Below are positions 10,521 to 22,450 of a stretch of 64,000 nt of DNA, piece by piece (position 1 is the stretch's first letter; every line of letters begins with the position of its first letter). The position numbers and the translations under genes are program-made. Below the pieces are notes generated by a model. That model was not told the origin of the DNA, did no database searches, and worked only from the letters and a program-made list of their open reading frames with translations. This DNA is from Agroathelia rolfsii (Eukaryota > Basidiomycota > Agaricomycetes > Amylocorticiales > Amylocorticiaceae). Where the stretch lies: assembly GCA_018343915.1 (NCBI GenBank), contig JABRWF010000003.1, forward strand, positions 1,302,001-1,366,000, read 5' to 3'.

Positions 10521-13380
10521 ATGTCGACCACTCTGCACCTCCTCCATTTCAACGATGTATATCGTGTTCAACCGCAAAAAATAGACCCAAAATCTAGTGA
10601 AACAATCGACGTGACTCAATTTGCTGCCCTGCTTGGAAGCCTACGTGCTAGCTGGCCCAAGCCATCTGACGGATTAGTCTTGTTCTCTGGTGATGTATTC
10701 TCTCCTTCAGTCGAGAGCTCTGTTACGAGAGGAAGCCATATGGTGCGATATGGCTGGTATATGCTATCTCCCCCCGATTGTATAACTGGTGTCACATCAG
10801 GTCCCGGTCATGAACGAACTTGCGCCTGATATCTCGTTGACTGGTTTGTATCTACCAACCCACCACTATCAAATGCATCTGATTATATTCTGGTCGAAGG
10901 GAACCATGACTTTGACTTCGGTGACAATGATTCCTTTGCTAGTTTTATCATACATCACTGAGATTGTATCGATAAAGGATATCCTCATCTATCCAAGTTG
11001 ATGCAAGATACCAAATTCGTAAGCTCTTAGGATGACTTACTTCTCGATTGCCTATCTTATCTATGGCATAGCCCTGGCTTTTGAGCAACGTCATCGACAA
11101 TGAGACACACGCCATCCCTGCAGGTCTGCGTGAATTTGAAGTCTTTGAACGGGCTGGTATTCGTATAGGCATAATTGGCTTAGTCGAAAAGTAATTTTGT
11201 CACAGAAAAAATTTCGTGATGATGCTTATCAACTTTGATATGCCAGAGAATGGATCAGCACCGTTGCTTCATGGCCGAGCAACTTTGAATATCGTGATAT
11301 GAAGGAAAGGAGTATACAACTCTCTAAACTACTTCGAGATCCATCAGGGAAATATCGCTGTGATCTCATTATTGCACTTACACATGCAAGGTTCCTACCA
11401 TGTCACTTCCAAATAATACAACGAATATCTAACTCTTGAAGTGCAGGGTTCCAAATGTAAAAGCAATAAACATATTATTGTGTCAATTTAACCAACATAT
11501 ATAACAGGACATAGAACTAGCCAAGCAACTTTATGCTCTCTCGCCTAAAGCACAGCAGGATCAGTCAATCATCTCTACTCACGGTGTAGACATTATCCTG
11601 GGAGGTTCGTTAAAATTTTGCTTGGACTCGATTCGCGGCCTTTAACTTTCCTCAGGTCATGATCACCTCTACTATGTCTCACGAGGCGTCACCTCCTGGA
11701 AAGACTACGACACCACTCAAGATATTCTTGGAGCGGAACGCGATCATGGCGACGTACTTCTCGTAAAGAGCGGCACAGATTTTAGAGACTTGAGTGAAAT
11801 TGAACTCGAGCTTTCTACGGCTCCAGCGGGTAGTATAAGGACGCGGGTAGTATCTCGGATTGCAGGTCTAGTTGTTCATCATTTCTCCTGAGCTTTACTT
11901 GTGCTCATAGTTAGTGATGTAGGCACGCGACACACGACAAAACCGGGATCACCTTCATCCGAGAAGCTGGCTAGAATATTGAAAAAGATATTATCTTCCG
12001 TATCGGACAGCTTGAAAGCGCCTGTTTGCATCAGCGATGTCGTTCTGGACCTCCGATCGCAGCTTATTAGAACGGAAGAGGTAAGCAAATATCCAATTCT
12101 TTCTAGAAATTTGTGCTTATTTCACTATTTAGTCTGCCTCTGGAAATTGGTTTGCGGATATTTGTCGACATGCATATGATGATGGTATTTGAGCCTTATC
12201 TTGTAGTCCATCATACTTGCTCACTCCGAATTAGCTCTTTGCATGAAGGGCTACGGGGGTGCAGATGGAACGTTCATTTGTGCGGGTACTTTGAGAGGCG
12301 ACTCGCAGTACGGCCCAGGTCAGTCTCTGAGTCAATAAAAAGGCAATCTTATTACTAAATAAAGAAAACTCGGACAGGCCCAATCACTCTGGGTGATATT
12401 TTGGAAATCCTTCCTTTCGAAGACCCCATGGTCGTCCTTGAAGTGGACGGCCAAACTATTTGGGATGCCATGGAATCTGCTTTGGAGACGTGGCCAGCCC
12501 AGGAAGGGTACGCTTATTTAACCATACCGCCCATTATTATTATTTCTCTGATTTCGCTACTTTTTAGCCGCTTCCCCGTGATATCAGGTTTTCGCGTGTC
12601 CTGGGACTCCTCCAAACCTGCAGGCCAACGTGTTCTGGGGATATGGCTCACTGAGGAGGCTCAAACACCGACAGGAGATGACGCGTCCGTGCTACACGCA
12701 ACGCGTGTTGTTGATGGACCCGCGATCAATCGCCAGAAGGATGGCAGGAAGTACAAGATCGTCACAAGGGAGTATATGGCCCAGGGACATGACGGGTTCG
12801 TGGCACTCCAGAATCAAAAATACTTGATAGATGATGAGGACGGCCATTTGACTTCCGCTATTGTACGCAAATATCTCATGGGTAAGTTTTTTTTTTGGAG
12901 TTTAATCGCCCTTCGTAAGCTGATAATATCGGGTATGATAGGTGCTCACTATGTTCAGACGATGGTCAAAAAGCATGATAATCCTGACCGCCGTAAACAC
13001 CTGCATCATGAGTCTAGTGACGTCATCCTACACGAAAAGGCTAAGAAAGAGCATAATGCAAAACATGGGGCTCATCGACGATGGGATCTTATTAAGAAAG
13101 TGGTATTTTCGACCAAACATTACAAAGGTTACTATCATTATTTTGGCTTATGCTCCATTTCACAAAATGATCTAATTTTGCCTTGCAATTGATAGATCAT
13201 CTCAATATTTCAGTCCGCGAGCATATGAGCAGTGTGGACTGCGTTGACGGCGCTAGCATGCGGCGCCACGGAGAGCAAAGTGCTGAAGAAAAAACAGGTA
13301 GCCAAGATATAAACAGTGATGATCTTCTTGTTGTACATCCCGTGATTGATGGGCGGCTCAAGGACACAGCCAGGGTTTGA
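10521..13380 (+). CDS. 5'-nucleotidase-family metallophosphoesterase
   Basis: ATG at 10521 (MSTTLHLLHFNDVYRVQPQK); stop at 13378-13380. Metal-binding motifs appear in order across several short introns: HFNDVY, LFSGDVFSPS, TGNHDFDFG (restored by splicing near 10850-10900), PWLLSN, LTHAR, and GGHDHLYY near 11605-11670. The C-terminal nucleotide-binding domain follows (GNWFADICRHAYDD, CAGTLRGDSQYGPGPITLGDI, ILPFEDPMVVLEVDGQTIWDAM, RFPVISGFRVSWDS, YMAQGHDGF). This is the complete two-domain layout. There is no signal peptide, unlike bacterial UshA, so a cytosolic enzyme is likely. The last exon join is probably KHYK|DHLNISVREHM, with an intron from about 13128 to 13194. Substrate (nucleoside monophosphate or another phosphoester) cannot be read from sequence. 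Confidence 0.9.
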
Positions 13381-13443
13381 AGTTGACAAATAGCGATTAT
13401 ATTATAATAACAAGGACGGTGTAGTAAATTACGGAAGAGGGTA

Positions 13444-14145
13444 CTATGCATCAGATGATGGTGAGGATATTGATGGCATGGGCACTTTGGGTGGTGCGTC
13501 GCCAGAGAGTGAGCGGCCGTAATGGGTGAGAAGGCCAATACCTGCACCGATACCAGCTCCACCAAGGATAACTAGACAGAATGATTTTGAGATAAAGGGT
13601 CTAGCAAAGTTAAAAAAAAAAGGAACTAACGATGAACACTACGTGCTCTCTTCCAAAGTACTGCAGGTGTGAGGAGTGCACCAAGGAGAGCTCCGATGGT
13701 AGAATGATCATCAGCTCTGATTGAGCTTGTCTTTTAAGCATCAAAACGTCAGTGGCTTGCCTCAAGTAACATTAAGATACATACATCATATACAGTGCGC
13801 ATTCGGCGCGTGCTAACAATGTTTTCATTGGAGTATGCAGAGCGAATATATTCAACAGCGCCTCCAGCCACCGTGCCTAAAAGTAATGGTTCAGGCAATG
13901 AAGCTGAGGAGATTAGGGTAGTAGCAAGTACCACTAGCACCACCAACCCACGTCGCTCGTAGGAAACGATTCAGTGAGAAATGTGATCGGCCATGACGAG
14001 AAAGCACAAAAGCAGCATAGATTGGAGGTGTAAGCAGGGAAATATATTCGTAGCCTTTTGTCATAGATTTCCTAACGAGATATTCGGTGTCTGCAGCATG
14101 TGTTAGCGCTGTGGCAGACACTAGAGCGGTGGGTGCTTCAGCCAT
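13444..14145 (-). CDS. Small glycine-rich membrane protein, Tim17-like in layout
   Basis: ATG at 14145 (MAEAPTALVSATALTHAADT), TAG at 13444-13446, with about three introns. Conceptual product of about 170 residues: a soluble N-terminus, a first hydrophobic segment (YEYISLLTPPIYAAFVLSR), the stretch FLRATWVGGA, a polar loop (EYIRSAYSNENIVSTRRMRT), then STIGALLGALLTPAVLWKRA and VVFIVLGGAGIGAGIGLLTH before a polar tail rich in Pro and Ser. Paired glycine-rich helices of this kind are seen in the Tim17/Tim22/Tim23 superfamily, which includes the complex I B14.7-type subunit, so a mitochondrial inner-membrane protein is a reasonable guess. I do not recognise a specific orthologue. It diverges from the acidic-protein gene at 14378 across 232 bp. 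Confidence 0.7.
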
Positions 14146-14377
14146 GGTTGTGCGTTGGTATGTGTGAGCAATGAGGCCAATTTGAAGTCCAGCACTTTGA
14201 AATGTATGCAAAGGACAATGATGTAATTGGATAGTCACGTGGAAGTAACTATACTCATGTGACTTACTCGACCTGCCCTAAACATCTTCCTTGAGTGATA
14301 CCAGTGTGCCTTTGACGTTAGTCGCGGAATCTTTATTTTCAAAAGTTGCTTGTAACACCGGTGAACGATACCAAAAA

Positions 14378-17300
14378 ATGTCAATGCCGACAACTCTTAT
14401 GTCGGCCAACAGTATCTCAGAAATAGGCGATGCCAGCATGGCAGACTTTGTCGACTCCGACGACAACCTCATGTACTCGGAATGGCCCGCAGACGAGGCA
14501 CCCATGGAGGCTGACGACGTACATCGCGAACACTCCACATCAACCTTTCCCGAACGATCACACAGCGTCGAAATCGAAATGATTGACTCTTTGGACCATG
14601 AAATGGAGGACGGCATGATGGAGCCAGACAACGAACGACCTATCGATATGGAGGATTATGTTCTTTCGGATGCTGCCGTACCAGCACACACAGAGGATGC
14701 GTCGGCAGTACCGCCCGTATCCGTGACCGAATCGATTGGGCATGCCCCGCCCGATAACGTATATTCTGAGCATACGAATGCCTTTGGTCTAACGGAGAGT
14801 TCTGGGCATATTGCACCGACCGCGGAGGTGTCAATGGTGACGATGGAAGAGAATGCGGTCGCGAACGTTGCTTCCGGGCATGTCGAAGAGGTTATCTCCG
14901 TCGCAACAGAGCCTACAACGTCTGATCCTGTAGCCTCAACCAACACCTTTGTTCCAGTCGGACATGAGGCTAGCACTGGCGAGACACTCGATCCATCTGC
15001 TGTTCCTACCATCATTATAACTAGAGAGTCTGGAGCAATCATTGGGACTCATATCACAGAGGAACCTGCTGATCTCGCTACAGTTGAGGTGGGACAAGAT
15101 GCTGAAAGTCATGCTATCCAAACACTCGAGCCATACCAAACGTCTGAGCAACAGGACTTTTCATCTGAATATGTTGATAAAACAAGTTCTATCATCCCGC
15201 ACGGTGCGGTTGTTGAACAAGTCCAACAAGAAACTGACGCTGCTGGTCATCCAGTCTTAAACTCGGAGGTTCCGGCAGAGCCTACAGATACTGAACACGC
15301 TCCAGAAAACCCTGAGCACGACTCGGTGTCAGAGTCCAAGTCGCATGACCTACGTGAAACTTCGATTTCTATCTATGAGCGACCTCCTGTTGTTTTGTTA
15401 TCTTTCTCAACTCCCGGCTATCCGGAATGCGCTCTTTTCAACTCTCTCGCGGATCACACTGAGTCCACCGATGCCCCCCCTCACGAACTGCTGCTTCAGT
15501 CTCAGTCAGATTTGTATTATGAATCATTGAGTTATCTGTTTGAGGCACTTCGTAAGGAGCCCCGCGTCATGTCTCTACCTGATATAGATAATGCCGAGCT
15601 GTTCCTTGATGCGTTTGATTTGGAGTTGATTGTTTCCGAGGTGAGAACATTTTTGTTTCCTACGCTACTGTTTACTGAGATATTAATTTCAGGACAATTT
15701 CTCCGCTCAAGACGCTTCCTTGTATGAACTAACTCTTATTCATGATGCTCTCAATCTAGAGGGGCCATTACGCCTTCGTCTCAGTGCCAAATCGACAAGA
15801 TTCTCTACGCGTTTCGCTTTCCTGAGGAGCAAGGTTGCCCAGTTAAACATTTCCGACAGGCCTGAAGGGGCTCAACCAGAACACGAAGGCGAACACGATG
15901 GTGAGAGCTACTTTTCCTATCATTGTTCTTATTCTCATCGTTATGGACATATAGCTGATAACACTGTCCATCCCAAAGCTCAAGAGACGACCGAGCCAGA
16001 GGGTAATCCGGCTACCACTGATGCCGACGAGGCAGACAACCCGGCCGATGATGACGCCGAAGCCGACGATTATGGACACAAAAACGAGCATGGTCATGTC
16101 GATGTCCACGAGGAGGCTGAGACCCCGCAAGTCGCTCAACATCACTCGGATTCCAATGAAGACGAAGTCCAGAACGAAGGCACAACAGAAGCTGAAGACC
16201 GAGAAGACCATCAAGATGGAGAATACGAGGAAGACAACGGGGAGGCTCCGGAGGATTATGGCGAACAGGATGTCCTGGATGCCGACGCTGTTCATGTCGC
16301 CGATGTTATTGAAGGCGCTGACGCCAACTCTGGGCATGTCAACGTAGGCGCTGGCGACTTCGATGACGGTCCTGAAGAAGGCGCGGAAGACGCCGAAGCT
16401 GATCCTGCGGAAATTGACAATACAGAATTTGGTGCACCTCCCGATGTCACTGATGAAGAACAAGGACCAGAACATACTGAATACGAAGATGTGGCCGGCA
16501 ACTACGAAGACGATGACGAGCGATATGGCGAGGTGTTACCTGAGGACGCTGGTGGACAACAACCAGTGTCGAATGATCCTGAAGATTTGGCGGAGGGTGC
16601 TTATGAGCATGAGCATGGTGGCATGGGGGATGATATCGTGGATGTGGAGAATACTGATGCAAATGAAGGTGTCGATAACGAAGGCACCGAAGGCACCGAG
16701 GATTATGATGATGACCGTACCAGTCATGAGTACGATGACACCGTGGAGGGCGAGCAGGAATCAAGGTATTTAGGTAAGTGCGCGACCGCACCTGAGTGAT
16801 CGCATTACTGATTGAAGCATCTTGTATAGATTCAGTTACTTCCGAACATACAGAAGACGGTGAATATGAGGACGACAACGAGGCTGACGATCATGCGCAA
16901 AACGAATTTGTGGAGGAGGCATTTGGTGATGGTTAGTTGGCTCTTCTTTTTTGTATCTTTTTTGAATTAACGACAGTCATGTAACAGAAGCCCAGGTCGA
17001 TCCTAGCGAAGAACATCAAGAGGAATACCCAGAGGACGGTGCGTACGAGGAGGAGGGTAATGGTGAGTCGATGTGTAGCTTCTATGTTTCAACGATACTG
17101 ATGCTCCTCTCTTGTATAGCTGAGACATCTGGTGACCCGGAATCCACTAGGGAACACGTTGACGACAGTCAGGAGACTGACAACGTTGACGCAGAGTGGG
17201 AAGAATATCAAGAGGATGAAGACGCCGAAGGCGAATATTATGACGAGGAAGAGGAAGTGCATGACGGCGCGTCTGTGGAAGTCAAAGCAGGCGAGGTAGA

Positions 17301-17531
17301 GGCAGATACGGTGTCCGAGCAGAGCTCCGCGACATTATCGAGCTCTGGCGATATGAAACATTCAAAGCGCACCTTTGACGAGGTGGAGGAAGATGACACT
17401 GATGATCAAGAGGTCAGTCCGGAGAAGGTGACATGGAATTCTCCTGGTTCGTGTTTTTCTTCTATAATCTTGCCTCCTTTCCGCTGACTTATCGTGCTTG
17501 GAATAGATTCGAAACGGGCAAGGACTTCATA
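14378..17531 (+). CDS. Large acidic fungal protein of unknown function
   Basis: ATG at 14378 (MSMPTTLMSANSISEIGDAS); the final exon restores SPDSKRARTS before TAG at 17529-17531. Three zones can be seen. First, an acidic Ser/Thr/Val-rich N-terminal region (about 340 residues). Second, a globular core starting PPVVLLSFSTPGYPECALF and continuing through SLYELTLIHDALNLEGPLRL to TRFSTRFAFLRSKVAQLNIS, crossing an intron at about 15641-15693. Third, a very long Glu/Asp-rich disordered tail (about 15860-17420) with HEYED- and NEG-type runs, interrupted by small introns. The C-terminal KRAR could be a nuclear localisation signal. The core looks conserved; the tail is low complexity. A nuclear chaperone- or scaffold-like role is only a guess from charge. 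Confidence 0.8.
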
Positions 17532-18389
17532 GTTGGCCCAATTATCTGTCGCTCTCTTCCAATTTTCCACGTTTTACCACTTCTATTCCCTCCGGATCTT
17601 TTGCTGCTGCTCTCACCTGTCTCTTGCATTGACATTTCCCCACCTTCTCTAACAACGCGACAAAACAACTATGGGCTAAGTATCTTTCTCTCTCCCTCTC
17701 TCAGTCATTTTTACTTTTTCGCGGCATCCATGTCTATTGTTATACTTCCTGGTTGATACTACTTACCTTTGTTTTTTGCAGCACTAACATTTGTAGCTGT
17801 CAGTACAGACTTACTGTCGGGCTCTCAGTGCCGGCGTCGTCAATGGATTGTCGATGCACGAGGTGCTTGGGCAGGCAAACCGTAGATTACATTTCCCGGC
17901 TAATTTTTCTTTTCTTGCATGGCCAATCATCGATTAATCATCCGCTGTGTATTTTTGCCATGGTCGTTTCTCTCGTTGCACCTGTTGTAAAACTCGTAAA
18001 CCTTGCGTCATGGTTTTGATAGTGTTATAATGTGATTTGATCATATCGATTTAGAATGACGAAACCGCTATGAAATCTCCCCATGGTTCAAATATCTTGG
18101 ACGTAAATCGAATCTCGAGCTGATCAAATTGTTTCTTGGGTTCATATGGTTCTGCATCTGATAGTCAACTTAAGTTATTGATACTTGATGTGTACGGGTA
18201 ATTACATTTTGAGTGGCTGTGCAAGTTTTGATGCCAGCCTGGGCTGCGACTTCGACGGACCGGCCCAAGAACTTGAAGTTGGCACCAGTGACCTCGTCTT
18301 GAAGTTGGTTGGACTTGCTATGCCGCTTTGAAAAACCAATAAATCAGCAATTTCTACGCCTCCTGAGTGATAAAACACAAGTTCCCACC
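17532..18389. other. Intergenic region with two possible minus-strand exons
   Basis: The first part is probably the 3' UTR of the acidic-protein gene, with pyrimidine-rich stretches around 17680-17700. On the minus strand, 18206-18317 reads SNQLQDEVTGANFKFLGRSV and continues EVAAQAGIKTC. A GTAATT...TATCAG intron (18158-18205) leads to a second open piece, 18068-18157, ending in a stop. No start or upstream exon was found, because the RPC82 start lies only about 70 bp away, so this is not called a gene. Confidence 0.3.
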
Positions 18390-20750
18390 ATGGCCGATGT
18401 TCACGCCATCTCGCTCTGCACTGAAATTATTCACGATCACTTTGGGCAATTGACAGCAGTGAGGAAATCTCTCGGCCTGATGCATCTCTCGTGTTTAATC
18501 TACTTAGCGAGTTTTTACACCTGTCATTCCTTTCGTGTTAGACCGTTGCTGGAGCCCTTCTCAAACGTGGCCGCCAAAACTTGCGGGACATCTACCGATT
18601 TACACAGCTCAGCATTCGTACGATCCGAGCATCCATCATCGTCCTTTCGCAACACAATCTACTATGGTTTCGCGAGACAGAAGAGGAAGGAGAGGTGTTT
18701 GAGTTCAACGTGTTGGAGTGTCTGACGAGGTTGAGGTATGGACGGTTTGTGTGGATTGTGAGGAAGGAGATAGGGAAGGTGGTGAGTTTGATCTCTCGTT
18801 TTCTTTCTCTCTCTCTCTCTTTATTGGAATTTTGTCTCTCAAACACTGTCAGGCAGCCGATGTGGTACAATGCATGCTTGATCATGGCAAACTTCGGCAA
18901 CCGGATATCATATCTGCACTTGGCCTCACAGAGCGTAAAGGTGCAGTCGTCTTCTTATATTCATATATCCCACTCCTTTTGTTCTGAAGAGGGGTGTAGA
19001 AATATATAAATGCAAAGAAGCCATCTATGAACTCGTCTCGTCATTCTATCTTCGCCCATATACGGCAATACACAACAGTTCTCGTCAAGACCGGTTAATG
19101 AGATACGAAGCAGAGGAGAAAGCGAAACTGCCCAAGGGTGTCCCCAGTGCCAAAGAACTTTTAGCTGCTAAAGAGGCTGCGACTCTACGCCTCCAGAAAG
19201 AGGAGGAGGATGCAAACAAGATTGGTTTGGTGAGACCTCTTTCGTCTTTCACGACGCGTTGGTTATGAGGGAGGAGACGGACTCAGCATTCAGGTTTAGA
19301 AACGCCGCACAAATGGTAGTTCAGATTCGAGGCCTTCAAAGGTAAATAATAATTTCTCTCGATATTCGAACGCGGATTTCTCAAATGCGACGCTGTACAG
19401 AAAAGCAAGCTTGAAGATGACGAAGTTGATGTAGGTGTTCATTTTTCGCAAATCTTCAAAGATGGTTTCTTATTACTATTTCTTTTTTTCCCCAGACAAC
19501 TGTATATTTCCGGATTAACTCGGAAAAGTTCAACATTCACATACGCAACAAAGTATAGTAGAGCCATAACATCACACTTTGAGGAAATCATGACCTCTTA
19601 ATTCGTTCAGATCATCGAAGTGGCTGCACGAGAACGCTTCAACGAGAGTGCTGCTCTCGTGCTCAGGCAGGCCATGGAGCTTACTATAGCACAACAAAAA
19701 AGCCTGGCAGAACCTCGATCTGGTACATCTCACCTTCGTTCTCTCTCTCTCTCTCTCTCTCCCTCTCCCTCTGATCTTATTCTGATCTTTTGGTCTCCGT
19801 ACTCTGAATATTAGACCCCTTCTCTGTCGCAAGCGTCGCCATGGAATTCGACGATCAAGACAAAACCCTCCGCGCTGGCCTCAAGCTCCCTGACGGCTCG
19901 CGCCCATCCAATGCGGCACTGGTCAAGGAATACTTTGGCATCCTCTCCTTTGCCGATAATCCGACGCCCGCAGGAACGGCGTCTGCGTTCATATCCATGA
20001 AAGGTGGAAACAAGGCCCAAGTTGAGTTCGAGATGATTGGGAAGAGGCTGAGGATAAGGATGTTGGAGAGTGCGACAAGGGATAGGCATGGGGAAGACGG
20101 GCTGAGAGTGTTAAGGTTGTTGATTGAGAAGGGGAAGATGGACGAGAAGCAGGTGAGCGCTCGTTCTTTTGTTTGGGCTACTAGGTCTTCCCCCGTCTTT
20201 AATTGGTGTGACGTTTTTTTTTTTGGTTTCTAAAACAAACTTTGGGGCTTGTAGATATCAAAAGTGGCGATGCTGGGACAAAAGGACGTACGCGGCTTTT
20301 TGACCGCCATGTCCAACGAGTCGTTTGTGAGTCTGCAAGAGGTTGCCAAGTCGGCGGACCGGGATCCCAAGCGGACGATGTACTTCTGGTCAGTCACTTC
20401 TCTTTCAGTACTCGTAATGTATCTCATTAACGACATATATGTCGCCCCGTAGGTACGTCGACCTCAACAAAGCCTCCGCCGTACTCCTCGGCACATTATA
20501 CAAAACACTCTTCAACCTCTCCCGACGACGGCGTGCCGAGGCGGAGAAACCGGACGTGAAAGCCGTGCTGGAAAAGCGCGAGCGCAAGGATGTGAGCGAG
20601 AACGAGGAGCTGCTGAACCGGTTCGAGAGGGAGATCTTGAAAACGTATGAGGAAAAATGTGAGAGGCTTGCTGTCCTCGAGGCACGCGTGGACGAGTCAG
20701 TGTTTATCTTGAGGGATTTGAGTGTGTTTGGGGTGGAGGATGGCAAATAA
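18390..20750 (+). CDS. RPC82: RNA polymerase III subunit RPC82 (RPC3 / POLR3C)
   Basis: ATG at 18390 (MADVHAISLCTEIIHDHFGQ), TAA at 20748-20750. Joined exons show the winged-helix series of C82: TVAGALLKRGRQNLRDIYRF with IRASIIVLSQHNLLWF (first WH); YGRFVWIVRKEIGK and AADVVQCMLDHGKLRQPDII (second WH); the charged linker KLPKGVPSAKELLAAKEAAT; INSEKFNIHIRNK; ALVKEYFGILSFADNPT; ISKVAMLGQKDVRGFLTAMS; and a C-terminal helical segment (YVDLNKASAVLLGTLYKTLF) with a final coiled coil. In Pol III this subunit joins C34 and C31 in the initiation subcomplex that contacts TFIIIB. Two introns carry CT microsatellites (about 18804-18820 and 19740-19772). The gene converges on the metallophosphoesterase with a 120-bp gap. 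Confidence 0.95.
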
Positions 20751-20870
20751 GACAAGAAAGAAAGAAGAACAGATATGATGAATGCATTTTGAATGTGTTA
20801 TTACTAGTACTATGTATTAGTGGGTAGAAGTGGGCATGAAAGTGTATGGTTTCATGTTTAGATTATATGA

Positions 20871-21948
20871 TTAGTTTTTAAGATCTACAATGAACGGATA
20901 AGGGTTGAGGTACAACGCAGCATTGATAGAGATGCGTCCACTCTCAGCATCAACGGCGGCTCCAAATGCTTCGTGGATGTGTCCAAATACATGTAGCCTG
21001 CACTTGCTGAGCTTCTTAAGTCGTTGGGCGAGGATTGGGCAGCCTCCAGAGTGTCCGCGCTTGGAAGTGTCAAGGATGCCTTTCGCCGGTGTGTGAGTTA
21101 CCATGATGTCGACATCCTTCGGAACCTTGGAGTACAGTGCTGTGGGGAGAGGCGTGAGCTTGATCAATAGTGGACGGGAAAAGGAACAGGATCGATACCG
21201 TTTGCTTCGGAAGAGTTGATGTATTGGAAGGCGCCTCTGTGATACATCGGCGTACTCTGTGGTCACAAAGGAGTGATGAGTGTTGTAATTTGATATTTCT
21301 CTTGGATGTATTTACCGGAGAGCCGTATACCTTCCACTGACGCCCTGCGGAAGTAGTAACAGTTGTGTATTCGTGTTGAAGATAGTGCACACCACGATCC
21401 AGTAGACTTTGACTTCGTATGTATCTCTGCGCGATTTCCGAGCCAAGATTCTGTATGTGATATGTTGCATGGTTGAGGAAACGTTCGCATTGGACTTGGT
21501 TAAGGAACGAACCACAGGAGAATCTATCTCTTGTTCTGAGTCCAAACATAGCTTTAAAAGATGGGGGTTTAGAAACAATTAAGAAGCAACAAAGTGATTG
21601 TAATCCCCACCTCATGATTACCGGCAGTTATTCTTATTGATAGGATGGAGAAGCATATTAAGAACGCATGTCAAAACTCAAGGATGGCAGGTACAAGTTT
21701 TACATCTTTATGGGATGTGGAAGGTCCGCAAGCCACTCCACCGACCTCTCCAGTGTGAGAATGTTTCCTCCGAAAGTCAAGTCACCCGAATGGAGAAGTA
21801 TATCACCAAGCGGCAAGTCGAATTCACGATTATGTGTATCGGATATGCAGACGAATCGAGTCCAGCCTGGTTCTGCTGGTGGAATTTCGTCGGCAGCAGA
21901 GTAGATGCGCGCGTTGGGTGATAGGAAAGGCAAGACATTAAGAGCCAT
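20871..21948 (-). CDS. Calcineurin-like metallophosphoesterase (MPPED / UPF0046 type)
   Basis: ATG at 21948 (MALNVLPFLSPNARIY), TAA at 20871-20873; several introns. Motifs in order: RFVCISDTHN (metal site 1), LPLGDILLHSGDLTFGG (metal site 2), an ITAGNHE block that reads across an exon end near 21625, the central block GVHYLQHEYTTVTTSAGRQW, VDIMVTHTPAKGILD, then HVFGHIHEAFG near the C-terminus. This is the full D-x-H / GDxx / GNHE / H / GHxH set, so catalysis is expected to be intact. The TPAKGILD and GHIHE context fits the small MPPED/UPF0046 subfamily. No signal peptide is seen. Substrate unknown. Confidence 0.85.
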
Positions 21949-22450
21949 TGGGGTATCCAAGGCAGCAATTAGGGCTCAGACGCAAAAGATTGCAATACTA
22001 GAAATACGGCACAGCATGGCCATTTAGCCTCGAGGATGCAGTGCGATGATGGATTGTTTGCGTCGACCTGAACGCTTAAAGTGATGATAGATGACGTCAG
22101 CAATTTCCTCAGTCACGTGATCTAAAGGCGCAATTGAGCTTTCCGCGGTTTGCTTCATTTTATTACTATATTTTGTTTATCGAGTTTATTGAGTCCCTGG
22201 ACATTGACGGTGGAGCAACAAGTCTCAGGCTGGCAAACAGGGTCCACCTTGATCATCGTCGCAGAGCTCTTGGTGCACTCCTAACTCTAGGCGTGCTGCT
22301 GTCACGGTCTGCATCTGAATTGCTGACTGCTGGTCCCCGGCCAGTGCTAGCATCGCTAGAGCTCAAGAACCGTTGCTGGCAGTGTGTAGCGTGTCTGCAT
22401 CCAACCCGGACTGTCTGCCTTAACTCTCCGTGACTTAAGAATATTGAAAA
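21949..22450. promoter_or_regulatory. Divergent intergenic region between metallophosphoesterase and HRQ1
   Basis: 502 bp between two diverging ATGs. It contains TGACGTCA (22091-22098), an exact CRE/ATF-type palindrome, and TCACGTGA (22112-22119), an E-box-type palindrome. Their closeness in a promoter-sized gap makes them plausible bZIP and bHLH sites; function is inferred. No coding sequence is recognised. Confidence 0.45.

Noticed and set aside
10840..11030. Broken 5'-nucleotidase (stops after the HFNDVY exon)
   Set aside because: Short introns with good splice sites restore TGNHDFDFG and PWLLSN; the gene is intact.
15843..16475. 210-codon minus-strand open frame opposite the acidic gene
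   Set aside because: It is the complement of a Glu/Asp-rich coding region, which gives an artificial hydrophobic Val/Ile/Phe sequence; there are no splice or family signs.
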